A stretch of DNA of 64,000 nucleotides from Apricaphanius iberus (taxonomy: Eukaryota > Chordata > Actinopteri > Cyprinodontiformes > Aphaniidae): contig JAPXFQ010001133.1 in the NCBI GenBank assembly GCA_028564705.1, positions 62,001 through 126,000 on the forward strand. Reading direction: 5' to 3'. The position numbers and the translations under genes were made by a program. The notes beneath the pieces are model-generated. The model was not told the origin of the DNA. It saw only the letters and a list, made by a program, of their open reading frames with translations, and did no database searches. Position 1 is the first letter of the stretch. Each line of letters opens with the position of its first letter. Positions 21,573 to 64,000 of this stretch are shown here, one piece after another.

Positions 21573-23162
21573 TACAGGTTCTTCTAAAAAAATTAGCATA
21601 TTGTGAAAAAGTTCATTATTTTCTGTAATGTACTGATAAATATTAGACTTTCATATATTTTAGTTTCATTACACACAACTGAAGCAGTTCCAGCCTTTTT
21701 ATTGTTTAATATTGATGATTTTGGCATACAGCTCACGAAAACCCAAAATTCATATCTCAAACAATTAGCATATCATGAAAAGGTTCCCTAAACGAGCTAA
21801 TAACCTAATCATCTGAATCAACTAATTAACTCTAAATACCTGCAAAAGATTCCTGAGGCTTTTAAAAACTCCCAGCCTGGTTCATTACTCAAAACCCCAA
21901 TCATGGGTAAGACTGCCGACCTGACTGCTGTCCAGAAGGCCATCACTGACAGCCTCAAGCAAGAGGGTAAGACACAGAAAGAAATTTCTGAACGAATAGA
22001 CTGTTCCCAGAGCGCTGTATCAAGGTACCTCAGTGGGAAGTCTGTGAGAAGGAAAGTTTGGCAGAAAACGCTGCACAACGAGAAGAGGTGACCGGACCCT
22101 GAGGAAGATTTTGGAGAAGGACAGATTCCAGACCTTGGGGGACCTGGACTGAGTCTGGAGTGGAAACATCCAGAGCCACCGTGCACAGGCGTGTGCAGGA
22201 AATGGGCTACAGGTGCCGCATTCCGCAGGTCAAGTCACTTTTGAACCAGAAACAGCGGTAGAAGCGCCTGACCTGGGCTACAGAGAAGCAGCACTGGACT
22301 GTTGCTCAGTGGTCCAAAGTACTTTTTTTGGATGAAAGCAAAATTTGCATGTCATTTGGAAAACAAGGTGCCAGAGTCTGGAGGAAGACTGGGGAGAAGG
22401 AAATGCCAAAATGCCTGAAGTCCAGTGTCAAGTACCTACAGTCAGTGATGGTCTGGGGTGGCATGTCAGCTGCTGGTGTTGGTCCACTGTGTTTTATCAA
22501 GGGCAGGGTCAATGCAGCTAGCTATCAGGAGATTTTGGAGCACTTCATGCATCCATCTGCTGAAAAACTTTATGGAGATGAAGATTTCATTTTTCAGCAT
22601 GGGCTTGCACCTGCTGACAGTGCCAAACCCACTGCTAAATGGTTTACTGACCATGGTATTGCTGTACTTAATTGGCCTGCCAACTCTCCTGACCATAGAG
22701 AATCTGTGGGATATTGTGAAGACAAAGTTGAGAGACGCAAGACCCAACACTCTGGATGAGCTTAAGGCCGCTATCGAAGCATCCTGGGCCTCCATAACAC
22801 CTCAGCAGTGCCACAGGCTGATTGCCTCCATGCCACGCCGCACTGAAGCAGTCATTTCTGCAAAAGGATTCCCCACCAAGTATTGAGTGCATAACTGAAC
22901 ATAATTATTTGAAGGTTGACTTTTTTGTATTAAAAACACTTCCTTTATAGGTCGGATAAAATATGCTAATTTCTTTCTGATAGGAATGTTGGGTTTTCAT
23001 GAGCTGTATACCAAAATCATCAACATTAAAACAATGAAAGGCTTGAATTACTTCAGTTGTGTGTAATGAATCTAAAATATATGAAGGTCTAATGTTTATC
23101 AGTACATTACAGAATATAATGAACTTTATCACAATATGCTAATTTTTTGAGAAGGACCTGTA
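21573..23162 (+). mobile_element. Tc1-like transposon, both ends present
   Basis: Terminal inverted repeats start TACAGGTTCTTCT (21573) and end AGAAGGACCTGTA (23162). They have long subterminal matching blocks such as AATTAGCATATTGTGA and its reverse complement. TA dinucleotides at both ends fit Tc1 target choice. The transposase gene inside is broken, so this copy could move only if helped. It lies between mrps9 and the SLAIN1-like gene. Confidence 0.9.
21903..22886 (+). pseudogene. Tc1 transposase pseudogene
   Basis: The N-terminal helix-turn-helix part (MGKTADLTAVQKAITDSLKQ, then RIDCSQSAVSRYL) is open from 21903 to a stop at 22091. Later frames encode the catalytic core (LDESKICMSFGKQGARVW) and the usual C-terminus (PRRTEAVISAKG..PTKY). 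A deletion at about 22692 removes part of the DLNPIENLW codons: NSPD runs straight into the ATAGAGAATCTG codons in another frame. This shifts the frame at the catalytic Glu. In the second Asp motif FQHGLAPADS, the Asp is replaced by Gly. Confidence 0.85.
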
Positions 23163-23877
23163 TGTTTAGGGTGGTTGTCCTGCTGGGTCTCAGGTGTTGT
23201 ACAGACTAAAAGGTCTTGGCTTCACCTCAGTCCCTCTTCCTATACACTCCACAGCATAATGCTGCAACCACTGCGTCAAAATATTGAACGTATGCAATAT
23301 GTTACATTTTTGCCTCATCTGACTTCCTACTGCAACAAGTTAGTCGTTTCCTCTGCATGGTTTGTGACAAACTGCAAGTGTAACATTTGATGGCATTCTT
23401 CTCACAACTCTTCAATAAATTCCATATTTGTGGATGTATGGATGATAACTGTCCTGTTCTCTGAAATACTTTATTCATGCTTAAAATTATGACTCATCAC
23501 CTGTATTGATTTAAATCTATGTAAGTACTGAGTCATAAGATTTAATTTGCCTATTTCAAGTTGCTTTTTGCCATTTTTCGTTTTTAAACCCCTGTAAAGT
23601 CAGTGTTGTAGTATTGGTAATGTAAGCTTAAAAGTGTCGGATAAACTCTACTCTGTCTGGTTCTACAATTTCTACCCAACCCAAAAAATGATCCACAAAC
23701 AGGTAAAGAGGGTTTTGGTTGATCATGTGGAATTGTTTACTTGATTTCATTAAATATTGAACTAAATAAATTCTGTTACACAGTTAGTTATGTAACATGA
23801 TTGCAATGAAATATTATGTAAAATTACGCCCAAAAAGATTCCACATACAGACATAGTTTTTTATAGAGAATCTTTAA
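23163..23877. other. Spacer, no gene seen
   Basis: AT-rich sequence between the Tc1 element and the 3' end of mrps9. No coding motif or repeat was recognised. Confidence 0.4.
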
Positions 23878-23883
23878 TTTATT
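23878..23883 (-). terminator. mrps9 poly(A) signal
   Basis: TTTATT on the plus strand reads AATAAA on the minus strand, 127 bp past the mrps9 stop codon. It is the nearest good match, so the 3' UTR would be about 150 nt. Confidence 0.6.
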
Positions 23884-24009
23884 TAGTTATAATGTGAAAA
23901 AAAAAGATACATTTTCATTTTCTACCACACGTCTCCATCTAGTGGCCAAAGGATGTCAGTCCATCCTGTGATGCTGAGCTTAAAACCTGAGGCCTGCAGC
24001 CATTGGTCC

Positions 24010-57333
<33,324 letters not shown>

Positions 57334-57341
<8 letters not shown>

Positions 57342-57390
57342 CTTTGCGGACGACAAACGCGTTAACGGCGGAAGTTGGTTTACGTCACAG
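57334..57390 (-). promoter_or_regulatory. mrps9 core promoter motifs
   Basis: Around the start codon the minus strand reads AAGATGGCGGC (57344-57334), a YY1-type motif that includes the ATG. Just upstream are ACTTCCGC (ETS site, 57375-57368) and GTGACGTA (CRE-like, 57388-57381). No TATA box is seen. This combination is common in promoters of nuclear genes for mitochondrial ribosomal and respiratory proteins; binding is inferred. Confidence 0.6.
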
Positions 57391-57690
57391 CAACCTAGAA
57401 TTTCTCATAAATAAATAAATATTATTGCATTAGATTATATGCTTATTGCAGTTTTGGGATGAGAATTTTATTAAACTAAATAAATACAAATATGTCTTCA
57501 AATTTAAAGTTAAATTATTTAGGTCAGACAGCGCATATTAAAAGTGTGTGTTAAAATGGCCTGATTTCTATGTCAATTCGTTTTAAATTATGATAAAAAA
57601 AAATTAAAGCCTGGTCCTTTTGACTGACATAATTTAAAAACAATCAAACATTTATTGGGGGAATCTGACTATATTGCAACTCTCTTAAAT
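57391..57690. other. Spacer upstream of mrps9
   Basis: AT-rich, no feature seen. Confidence 0.4.
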
Positions 57691-58990
57691 TAATACTTAG
57701 CTGAAGCACCTTTTGATTGCAGCCCTCATGGAAGGAATCTATATGAGGATATATGCACATATATGAAACCTATTTGCAGTTTATATGCACATATATGCTG
57801 CCTATATACATTATATATTCATATATATTATATATGCTGCATACATGCATATCATCAAAAACGGCTATTTATGGCCTGGTTCTATTTAATGCAGGAAAAC
57901 AGTTGCTATTGGCCACGACCACGCCACATACACCCAACCGGTAACTAGACGTCTCAACAACCCACAACCAGAACAACAACAGAGGCACGCAGCCTCCCGT
58001 CACTTCCTCCCGTCACTTCCTCCCTCCTCATCTCCGTTTCTAAAACCCACCCAATCACACTAGTCTCTAGTTCTTTCATGAACCATCAACAGCATAACAG
58101 ATCGCTGAACAGCAACAGAATGCAAACATAGAACACTTTAACAAGGCAGTCGCTACAATATATATGCCACATATAGGCCAAATTGAAGTGTATATGTGTG
58201 CATATACAGGCCATATATGTCTCTGGTTTTGGTTCTTTATATCTACATATAAGTCCTATATGTAGGCTACTTATTAGATATGTCTCCTATAAAACTCATG
58301 GCAGGATCTGGTCATTTATCTAACTTTGGCAACTGTCATACATGATCTCTAGCTCATATTTTACATTATCAAAGTAATAACTATATATTTTTTTTCTTCG
58401 GTCCATTGCAGGAAAAAAAAAACATGCAATAACTGGAAATTAACTATGGCAAGACATAGGACTGCAGCCTTGAAACTGTTTTCCTTTTTGTGTATTGTTG
58501 ACTTTATTCCAAATATTTAAAAAAGCAACAGAATACTCAAGTGTCACGTACATCATCTACTGCCAATTATTCATCTGCAAATGTACAAAAACTTTGGGTA
58601 AAGTGTTTCAAAGTAAATATGGCGATGTCATCCTACCAGATCCACCCAGGGGGGCACACAGTCCAGAATGTTTCAGGGAAATATCTTTTGAAGTGTGACA
58701 GTATGGAGGTCTTGACTTTATAACTCCAATAGACCTTAATAGTTGTGTGGTAATTCTGCAAGACTTTCAACTGGGAGAGTGGGGATCAAATACTGCCTGC
58801 AGCTTAGTTGACAACCTTGTCAAAAATAACTTATGCAGTCAAGCAACTTGTCCCACAAAGAAAGAACAGACAAAATGATGTTTTGAATATATATGACATA
58901 TATAAAATTGACCAATTTTATGTATGTCACATATATTCACAACCTATATGAAAACATATTTAAACCGATATGTTTATATAGATTTTTTCA
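57691..58990. repeat. Region framed by ATATG-rich motif clusters
   Basis: Clusters of CATATATG, ATATATGC and related words occur at 57740-57855, 58155-58290 and 58885-58985, with ordinary sequence between. Outer edges show AATCTATATGAGGATAT (left) and TATATAGATTTTTTCAATG (right), which are partly inverted. This may be a DNA transposon with subterminal repeats; I could not fix the ends. Confidence 0.4.
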
Positions 58991-59103
58991 ATGTGAGAGC
59001 ATTCAGTGTTCTCGAGTTTACAACCATCAGTCATAGAAATCCCACTTAACCAATAAAGTTAAACTAAAATCAATACATTTAAATTGCATTTCATTTCATT
59101 CAA

Positions 59104-59845
59104 AAATACTTTTTTGATCCAGAAGGATATTAAGTGTTCTTGTACAGAGAGCTGGTGAGAAGCTTTGTGGCATGGTGTGGAGACAATCATCTTACCTTGA
59201 ATGTGAACAAAACAAAAGAGACGATAGTAGATTTCAGAAGAAACAGAGACAAGTCAAAGACTGTCTCCATCATGGGAGAAGAAGTCGAGGTGGTTGAGAA
59301 GTACAGATACCTCGGAGTTCACCTGGACAACAGACTGGACTGGAGAATCAACAGTTGACCGTCTACAAGAAGGGACAGAGCAAACTGGACTTTCTGAGGA
59401 AGCTGAGGTCCTTCAAGGTTTGCAGCAAGATGCTGTAATCCTTCTACAAGTCTGTGGTGGAGAGTGTCTTCTCTTCATCCATCATCTGTTGGGTAGCAGC
59501 ATCAGAGCCAGGAACTTAAAACGGCTCAATAACCTGATAAAGAATGCTGGTTCTGTTATGGGGACGACTGTGGAACAACTGGAGATAATGATGCAAAGAA
59601 GGATTCTTAATAAAATTAAAAAGATCAAGGACAACCCTGAGCATCCTCTCCATGAGTCCTACAGCTACAGAGTATCTTCAGTCGGAGGCTTCTTCAGTTT
59701 CGCTGCAACACAGACCGCTACATGAAATCCTTTCTCCCCACAGCCATCATGGTCTACAACAATTCCTTGAAAAATTAATTAATGAGCTACAACAACAATT
59801 AATTTCCCTCTGGGATCAAAAAAGTATTTTTGAATTGAATTGCAA
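59104..59845 (+). mobile_element. LINE 3' end, I/Nimb-like or CR1-like
   Basis: 59134-59358 encodes YRELVRSFVAWCGDNHLTLN, VNKTKETIVDFRRN and EKYRYLGVHLDNRLDW, the RT region after the active site. Shifted frames continue (SSIRARNLKRLNNLIKNAGS, NPEHPLHESYSYRVSS). It ends with CTGGGATCAAAAAAGTATTT then TTGAATTGAATTG. A short inverted copy of the same tail (AAATACTTTTTTGATCC) lies at the left edge, 59104-59120. Confidence 0.72.
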
Positions 59846-60215
59846 TTGCAGAGTCCTCTGAGTATTTCTGCAGATGACAGGTCTCCATCTTATAGTGAAG
59901 TCTGAGGTGTACACACAGCAAAAAATAAAGTGTTAAATCAACTCCTATAGAGTTGATTACAACACTTTTCCAGGGTTTATATAGCTCCACACTCTTCAGA
60001 GCAAATGTAACATTTTTAGGATAGTTAAAAAACATTTTCTTGTTCTTTTGTTAACACACATAACAGTGTTAAAGTAAAAACCAAGGGATTCAAAAATCAA
60101 TATTGTTGTGTGTTAATGTGAAATCAATTAACACTGCAAAGTGTAAAGACAAATCTACAGAATTAACACATACAAGTGTATATATAAAATAATTAACACT
60201 CATTGGTGTATATAT
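59846..60215. repeat. LINE scrap and GTGTTA-motif cluster
   Basis: 59846-59915 is an antisense LINE piece (encoding LHLQKYSEDSA-like codons). From 59916 (CACAGCAAAAAATAAAGTG) to about 60210 the word GTGTTA or TAACAC occurs at least seven times in both orientations, as in many short hAT-type MITEs of fish. Confidence 0.5.
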
Positions 60216-60478
60216 TAGGAATTGAGCCAAAGAAAGGCACAACTAACATGTTTTTTACAAATATAAATTTTTTACCAAATAATTTATGAATTATTTGTAG
60301 TCATGAGTAAGATTACTCAACTACATTTTAAGTTGGCTTGAGCACCTACAGCACCTCCAAGCTAAATTTGCAACATTTGGAATACATCGTCATAGCAAGC
60401 CTAAAATAACTTTATTATAGTATATTAGCACTTCCAAAAGTATACAACTAGATACATAAGATAACACGCTTAACTTAC

Positions 60479-60571
60479 CATCATTCCAGGGGTTGAAGCC
60501 GAAGGAGAAGCTCTCTGAAGAGCCATCAAGACGGACTTCTCCTGCTCGGAGACATCGGCCGGCAGCGCCAT
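60479..60571 (-). CDS. Candidate first coding exon of an unidentified gene
   Basis: The minus strand has ATG at 60571 in a GTCACATGGCG context and 31 open codons (MALPADVSEQEKSVLMALQR, then ASPSASTPGMM). A perfect donor GTAAGT follows. An ATTGG (CCAAT-type) box lies about 110 bp upstream (around 60680). I do not recognise the protein, and no next exon is evident between here and mrps9. It could be a chance frame. Confidence 0.3.
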
Positions 60572-60778
60572 GTGACTTAGTTGAGCCTGAGTCGATTGGG
60601 GGCGTGGTTTGTAATTGCTGACCTGGCAATCACAATCATTCTGCTTATGGATCCTTCTCCTTCCTGGCTATTGACCAATAGTAGAGGAGTTGGATCACGA
60701 AGGGCCGCCCTCCTCATTTGCATAATGAAGCAGAAATGCATACCTTAAAGTAAAAAGAGACGACGAGGGAATTTAAAA

Positions 60779-61020
60779 ACAAGAATGCATGTAGAAGGAA
60801 AAGGAAATTTATATGTATTTTTTTTTTTACAAAAATGCACATAAGAAAAATTAAAAACAAAATATATCTTTTTCTTGACAAAAATGTATCTAAATATATA
60901 TATATATATATATATTTCTTGACAAACTGCATGTGATAAGGAAAAGGAAAAACAAAATATTTACATTTCTTTGCAAAAATACATGTTTAAGGAAAAGGAA
61001 AAGAAATATATATATATGTC
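60779..61020. repeat. Diverged minisatellite, about 50-bp unit
   Basis: About five units beginning (A)AAAATGCATGT or similar (near 60781, 60833, 60883, 60925 and 60978). Most contain AAGGAAAAGGAAA and end with TTTCTTGACA or TTTCTTTGCA. One unit contains an (AT)n run at 60896-60915. Minus-strand Phe/Leu-rich frames result from this. Confidence 0.65.
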
Positions 61021-61119
61021 TGCTTTTATTTTTAATTATGTCAGTTTTGGTCCTCCGTATTAATTGTACTAAATGCAGTGGATAAATCAAAGAACATAAT
61101 CCTCACAGCGCTGTCTGCT

Positions 61120-61532
61120 CTCTGGTTGAATCAGAATCAGAATCAGCTTTAATGGCCAAGTTTGACACATACAAGGAATTTGACTCCGGCAACTTTTCTC
61201 TCCAGTACTAGAACTTAAATAAGTGAAATTAAAAACGGAAATAAAAATAAATACAAGTAAAAATAAAGGATAATATATACACCAAACCAGGGTTATTGTA
61301 CAGTAAGTATATACAGTAGTGCAGAGTATTAGTTTATTGTTCATGTGAATGGACTCACACTCTGTGACTACTCAGAGTTCATCAGAGCGACAGCCTGGGG
61401 GAAGAAACTGTTCTTGTGTCGGGTGGTTTTGGCGTACAGCGCTCTGTAACGCCGGCCTGAGGGGAAGCAGGTGGATGATTGCATCTTCAACTCCAACTCC
61501 ACAGAGATAAGCAAACTGCAGGGGGTCCTGAT
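61120..61532 (-). mobile_element. LINE fragments (tail and RT pieces)
   Basis: 61128-61185 is an antisense LINE tail (AATGGCCAAGTTTGACACAT, then ACAAGGAATTTG). 61500-61370 encodes on the minus strand FPSGRRYRALYAKTTR and FFPQAVALMNS, the LINE C-terminal block. 61528-61470 adds LQFAYLCGVGVEDAI-like codons from an upstream RT block, so two pieces are joined. Confidence 0.65.
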
Positions 61533-62300
61533 TAGGGGTGTGAGGAAAAATCGATTTCTATTTAACAAGATTCAGAATCGATCCTAAAAGTTGAAGTAAA
61601 ATGTTTGAGAATCGATTCTCAAACATTCTCTTTCTATATTTTTGACTCGTGTAGTGTTTGTCATGCAACGGCCACCGTCGCATTGACAGGTCTGATGCGC
61701 CGTAGGCTAGCTAGCGCTAGCTGCGGCACCGGCCTCACTTCTCCTCTCTGGGACGTCCAGTCCAGGATGAAGTGTTTGAAGGCTTCTCCCCCAGAAGCTG
61801 AAGATAAATCAAGGCCAACAAGAACTTGCCTACAGTTATTCCTGTGCAGTAGTTTCCAGCTCATACACATCAGATCCAGTTTGTTTGCGGTGTAGCTTTT
61901 ACAGCAGTCCGTTTTTCCTTCCTTTCTTTGAACCAAGCATCATCGCACAATGTAGAACATTCTGAATCTTAATGTCAGTCATTAATGGCTTGTTTTAAGC
62001 AGATCCATAAAACATACTGTTCATCTTGTTGAGTGTGGTTTTATATTTGACTTTATTAAAAGTTTTCAAAAAGTTCAAAAAATTTGGAATTCAAGTTAAC
62101 GACATTAAGTAAAATAAAAATGTCATTTTTTGGTAAAAAAAGAAAAAAAAAAAGCTAGCGCTAGCTATGTAGCTAGCGCAGCTATGTAGCTGCTAGGCTA
62201 AAGCTTCAGCATGAAAGATGAAAGAGAAATCCAGCCCGCCCCGTCTTTGCTGAAGGTAAATGTTTGGGCTGTCTAAAAGGTCTTCTTCATGCTAATGACA
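61533..62300. mobile_element. Probable hAT-like fragment
   Basis: Begins TAGGGGTGTGAGGAAAAATC then GATTTC, a common fish hAT terminus. It contains a perfect 28-bp palindrome (61600-61627) and two copies of GCTAGCGCTAGC (about 61713 and 62154). The right end was not found and no transposase is convincing. Confidence 0.45.
61600..61627. repeat. Perfect 28-bp palindrome
   Basis: AATGTTTGAGAATC followed immediately by its reverse complement GATTCTCAAACATT, with no spacer. Confidence 0.95.
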
Positions 62301-62437
62301 CACTTGGCTAAAGTTTTTTTTATTTTTTATAAATCTGCAAGTATATAAGAGCGATCTTTCTTTATAAACTACAGATAAACATCCAGCAGCGCTGCACACC
62401 TGTGGTGCTTTCAAGGAAGTCCGAAATATATGCTGAG

Positions 62438-62521
62438 TTCTTCTTCTTCTTCTTCTTCTTCTTCTTCTTCTTCTTCTTCTTCTTCTTCTTCTTCTTCTTC
62501 TTCTTCTTTTTCTTCTTCTTC
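62438..62521. repeat. (CTT)n trinucleotide repeat
   Basis: About 28 TTC/CTT units with one interruption (TTTTTC) near 62508. The poly-Arg and poly-Phe frames across it are artefacts. Confidence 0.95.
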
Positions 62522-62722
62522 TATAAAGTTTATTGGCAGTTTGCATGCTTTCTGCATGACCGCTATCTTCCGGGCTTAGGTGTGATCCAATGGGATGCTA
62601 TTTTACCTCATGTTTAGTTAAACAAACAAAACAAAACAAAAAAACCCCAGAGAAAAATAAAATCAAAAATAAACTAAATTATGCTTGCTATTTGGGTTTC
62701 TTTAATGAACTCAATAACAGCC

Positions 62723-64000
62723 TTAGCTGTATGCTGTATGCAGTCTGTGCTCAATACATTTTCCATTGTTAAATCTCTCTTTAAAACCTTTTTTGCACTT
62801 ATCAATCATTTTCTGAATGTGGATTTTAAAATTTAATTTAACATCAAACCATACTCCCAAATATCTTATATTATCAACTTGTTTAAGCTGCTGCCCATAT
62901 AGTTTGATATCAATAGGAGGGTTTGTTTGTTTTTTAGAGAAACACATAAACTGTTTTTTCAATAGATAAATGAAAACCCAACCATGTGACCACTTTTCCA
63001 CATTAATAATTGCAGATTGCATTTTAACCTTTAAGTTATCAATATTCCTACCCCTCACCCATAATGCCCATCAGCAGCATATATTGCTCTACACATCCTC
63101 TGATCTATTTAATTAAAAATGTCATTAATCATTATATTAAAAACCATTGGGCTACATACACTTCCTTGTGGTGTACCATTCTCTATTGGATATATACTTG
63201 AAAATTCCATACCAACTCTTACTTCTATTGTTCTGTTATTGAGAAAATCTTGAATCTGATTGAACATCCTGCCACCTATGCCCATCTTATTTAATTTAAT
63301 TAAAAGGCCTTCCTTCCACAACATATCATATGCCTTTTCAATATCAAAAAATATAGCTAAAACAGATTCTTTAGATACTTGAGCTTTCCTGATTTCATTT
63401 TCTAGACAAATAATTGGGTCCATTGTTGTGCAGCCATTACGAAATCCACTCTGATGAGGAGAGAGCAAACCCCTTTTTTCAATTACATATACTAATCTTA
63501 TAGTAATAATTTTCTCCATAATTTTACATAAATTGGATGTAAGAGCTATTGGTCTATAACTTTTAACCTGTGTTTTATCTTTGCCTGGTTTACCTATAGG
63601 GACAACACAAAATGTTTCCACATCCTAGGCAATGTCCCTTGCTCCCATATCTTATTATACAATTTCAAAACAACACTCTTAGCCTCATCAGATAGCTGCT
63701 CTATCATTTTGTAACACACATCATCTTTTCCAGGAGAAGTGTCCTTAGCCCATATTAAAGCTCTTTTAAGTTCAAATAATGAAAAATGTATATCAATTGC
63801 ACAGTCACTTGTAACTTTCCTCCCCAGTATGCCCCTGTTTTCCTCTATCACATTTGCTCTCCACATTGTCTCCTCACTTGACAAGTTCTGTGCGCTATGT
63901 ACCTAAACAAAAGCCCTAGCCAATACCTCGGCCTTTTCTGCATTAGTTACTGCCTCAATGTCATTTCCTCTTATTACTGGTAAAGAAAAGTCCCTTCTAA
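62723..64000 (-). mobile_element. Decayed LINE reverse transcriptase, Jockey/I-like, running off the right edge
   Basis: Minus strand from the edge: the linker (RRDFSLPVIRGNDIEAV) with a TAG near 63903. 63884-63600 encodes FELKRALIWAKDTSPGKDD. 63621-63112 encodes the RT core: SYRPIALTSNLCKIMEKIIT, QSGFRNGCTTMDPIICLENE, FFDIEKAYDMLW and GTPQGSVCSPMVFNI. Then YAAD at about 63090 where YADD is expected. 63058-62723 encodes RYLGVWFDVKLNFKIHIQKM. The active-site change and frame breaks make it inactive. The clade is a guess. Confidence 0.75.

Noticed and set aside
22328..22759. Tc1 frame at 21.6-23.2 kb as a working transposase
   Set aside because: The second catalytic Asp is changed, the DLNPIENLW block has a deletion and the N-terminus is in a different frame with stops.
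60714..61090. Minus-strand Phe/Ile-rich frames
   Set aside because: They come from the AT-rich minisatellite and (AT)n run.
62292..62617. Poly-Arg (minus) and poly-Phe (plus) frames
   Set aside because: Translation of the (CTT)n repeat.

Overview
This is nuclear DNA from a ray-finned fish, almost certainly a teleost. The host genes have spliced vertebrate exons, and the repeats are a typical teleost mix: Tc1-like elements, Tx1-type L1, L2/Rex1-like and RTE LINEs, a Penelope-like element, a Mag-type Ty3/gypsy element, hAT and PIF/Harbinger elements. There are no bacterial operons, CRISPR arrays, rRNA genes or tRNA genes that I can recognise.

The main host gene is mrps9 (mitochondrial small-subunit ribosomal protein uS9m), on the minus strand from 57341 down to 24010. 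I could place all 11 coding exons. Every junction has GT-AG sites and compatible phase, the lengths sum to 1143 nt (380 codons plus stop), and the product ends in the classic uS9 tail. A compact promoter with ETS-, CRE- and YY1-like motifs lies at the start codon, and a poly(A) signal lies 127 bp past the stop. Introns 2 and 3 (56763-48483 and 48419-27289) are very large and filled with mobile DNA. Downstream on the same strand (20820-20414) is the first coding exon of a SLAIN1-like gene with an intact splice donor. Its later exons are not recognisable in the window, so the left 20 kb is probably its first intron. A possible first exon of an unidentified minus-strand gene lies at 60571-60479.

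Region by region: 1-6021 is the 3' part of a Tx1/L1 LINE with a very long G-rich 3' UTR, inserted in a Tc1 element (6022-6960). 7-20 kb holds LINE pieces, a dead Tc1, a 1.2-kb hAT element with an 8-bp target duplication, and a hAT copy with nested DNA. 21.6-23.2 kb is a complete but disabled Tc1. 24-27.3 kb holds mrps9 exons 4-11. 27.4-28.9 kb is a tandem pair of Harbinger elements sharing a TAA site. 30.2-32.2 kb is a second, 5'-truncated Tx1/L1 copy. 32.9-38.4 kb is a nest: a hAT element contains an L2-like LINE, which in turn contains a Harbinger MITE and a Penelope-like fragment. 38.6-43.3 kb is a young gypsy element. 44-48 kb holds a Tc1 half, a foldback MITE and LINE remnants. 48.4 kb is mrps9 exon 3. 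49-56.6 kb is more LINE, Tc1 and hAT sequence. 56.8-57.3 kb holds mrps9 exons 2 and 1. 57.4-64 kb is repeat-rich sequence ending in a decayed LINE that runs off the edge.

The clearest results are the complete mrps9 model and the insertion history read directly from target-site duplications. Clade names for decayed LINEs and MITEs are less certain and are marked so.
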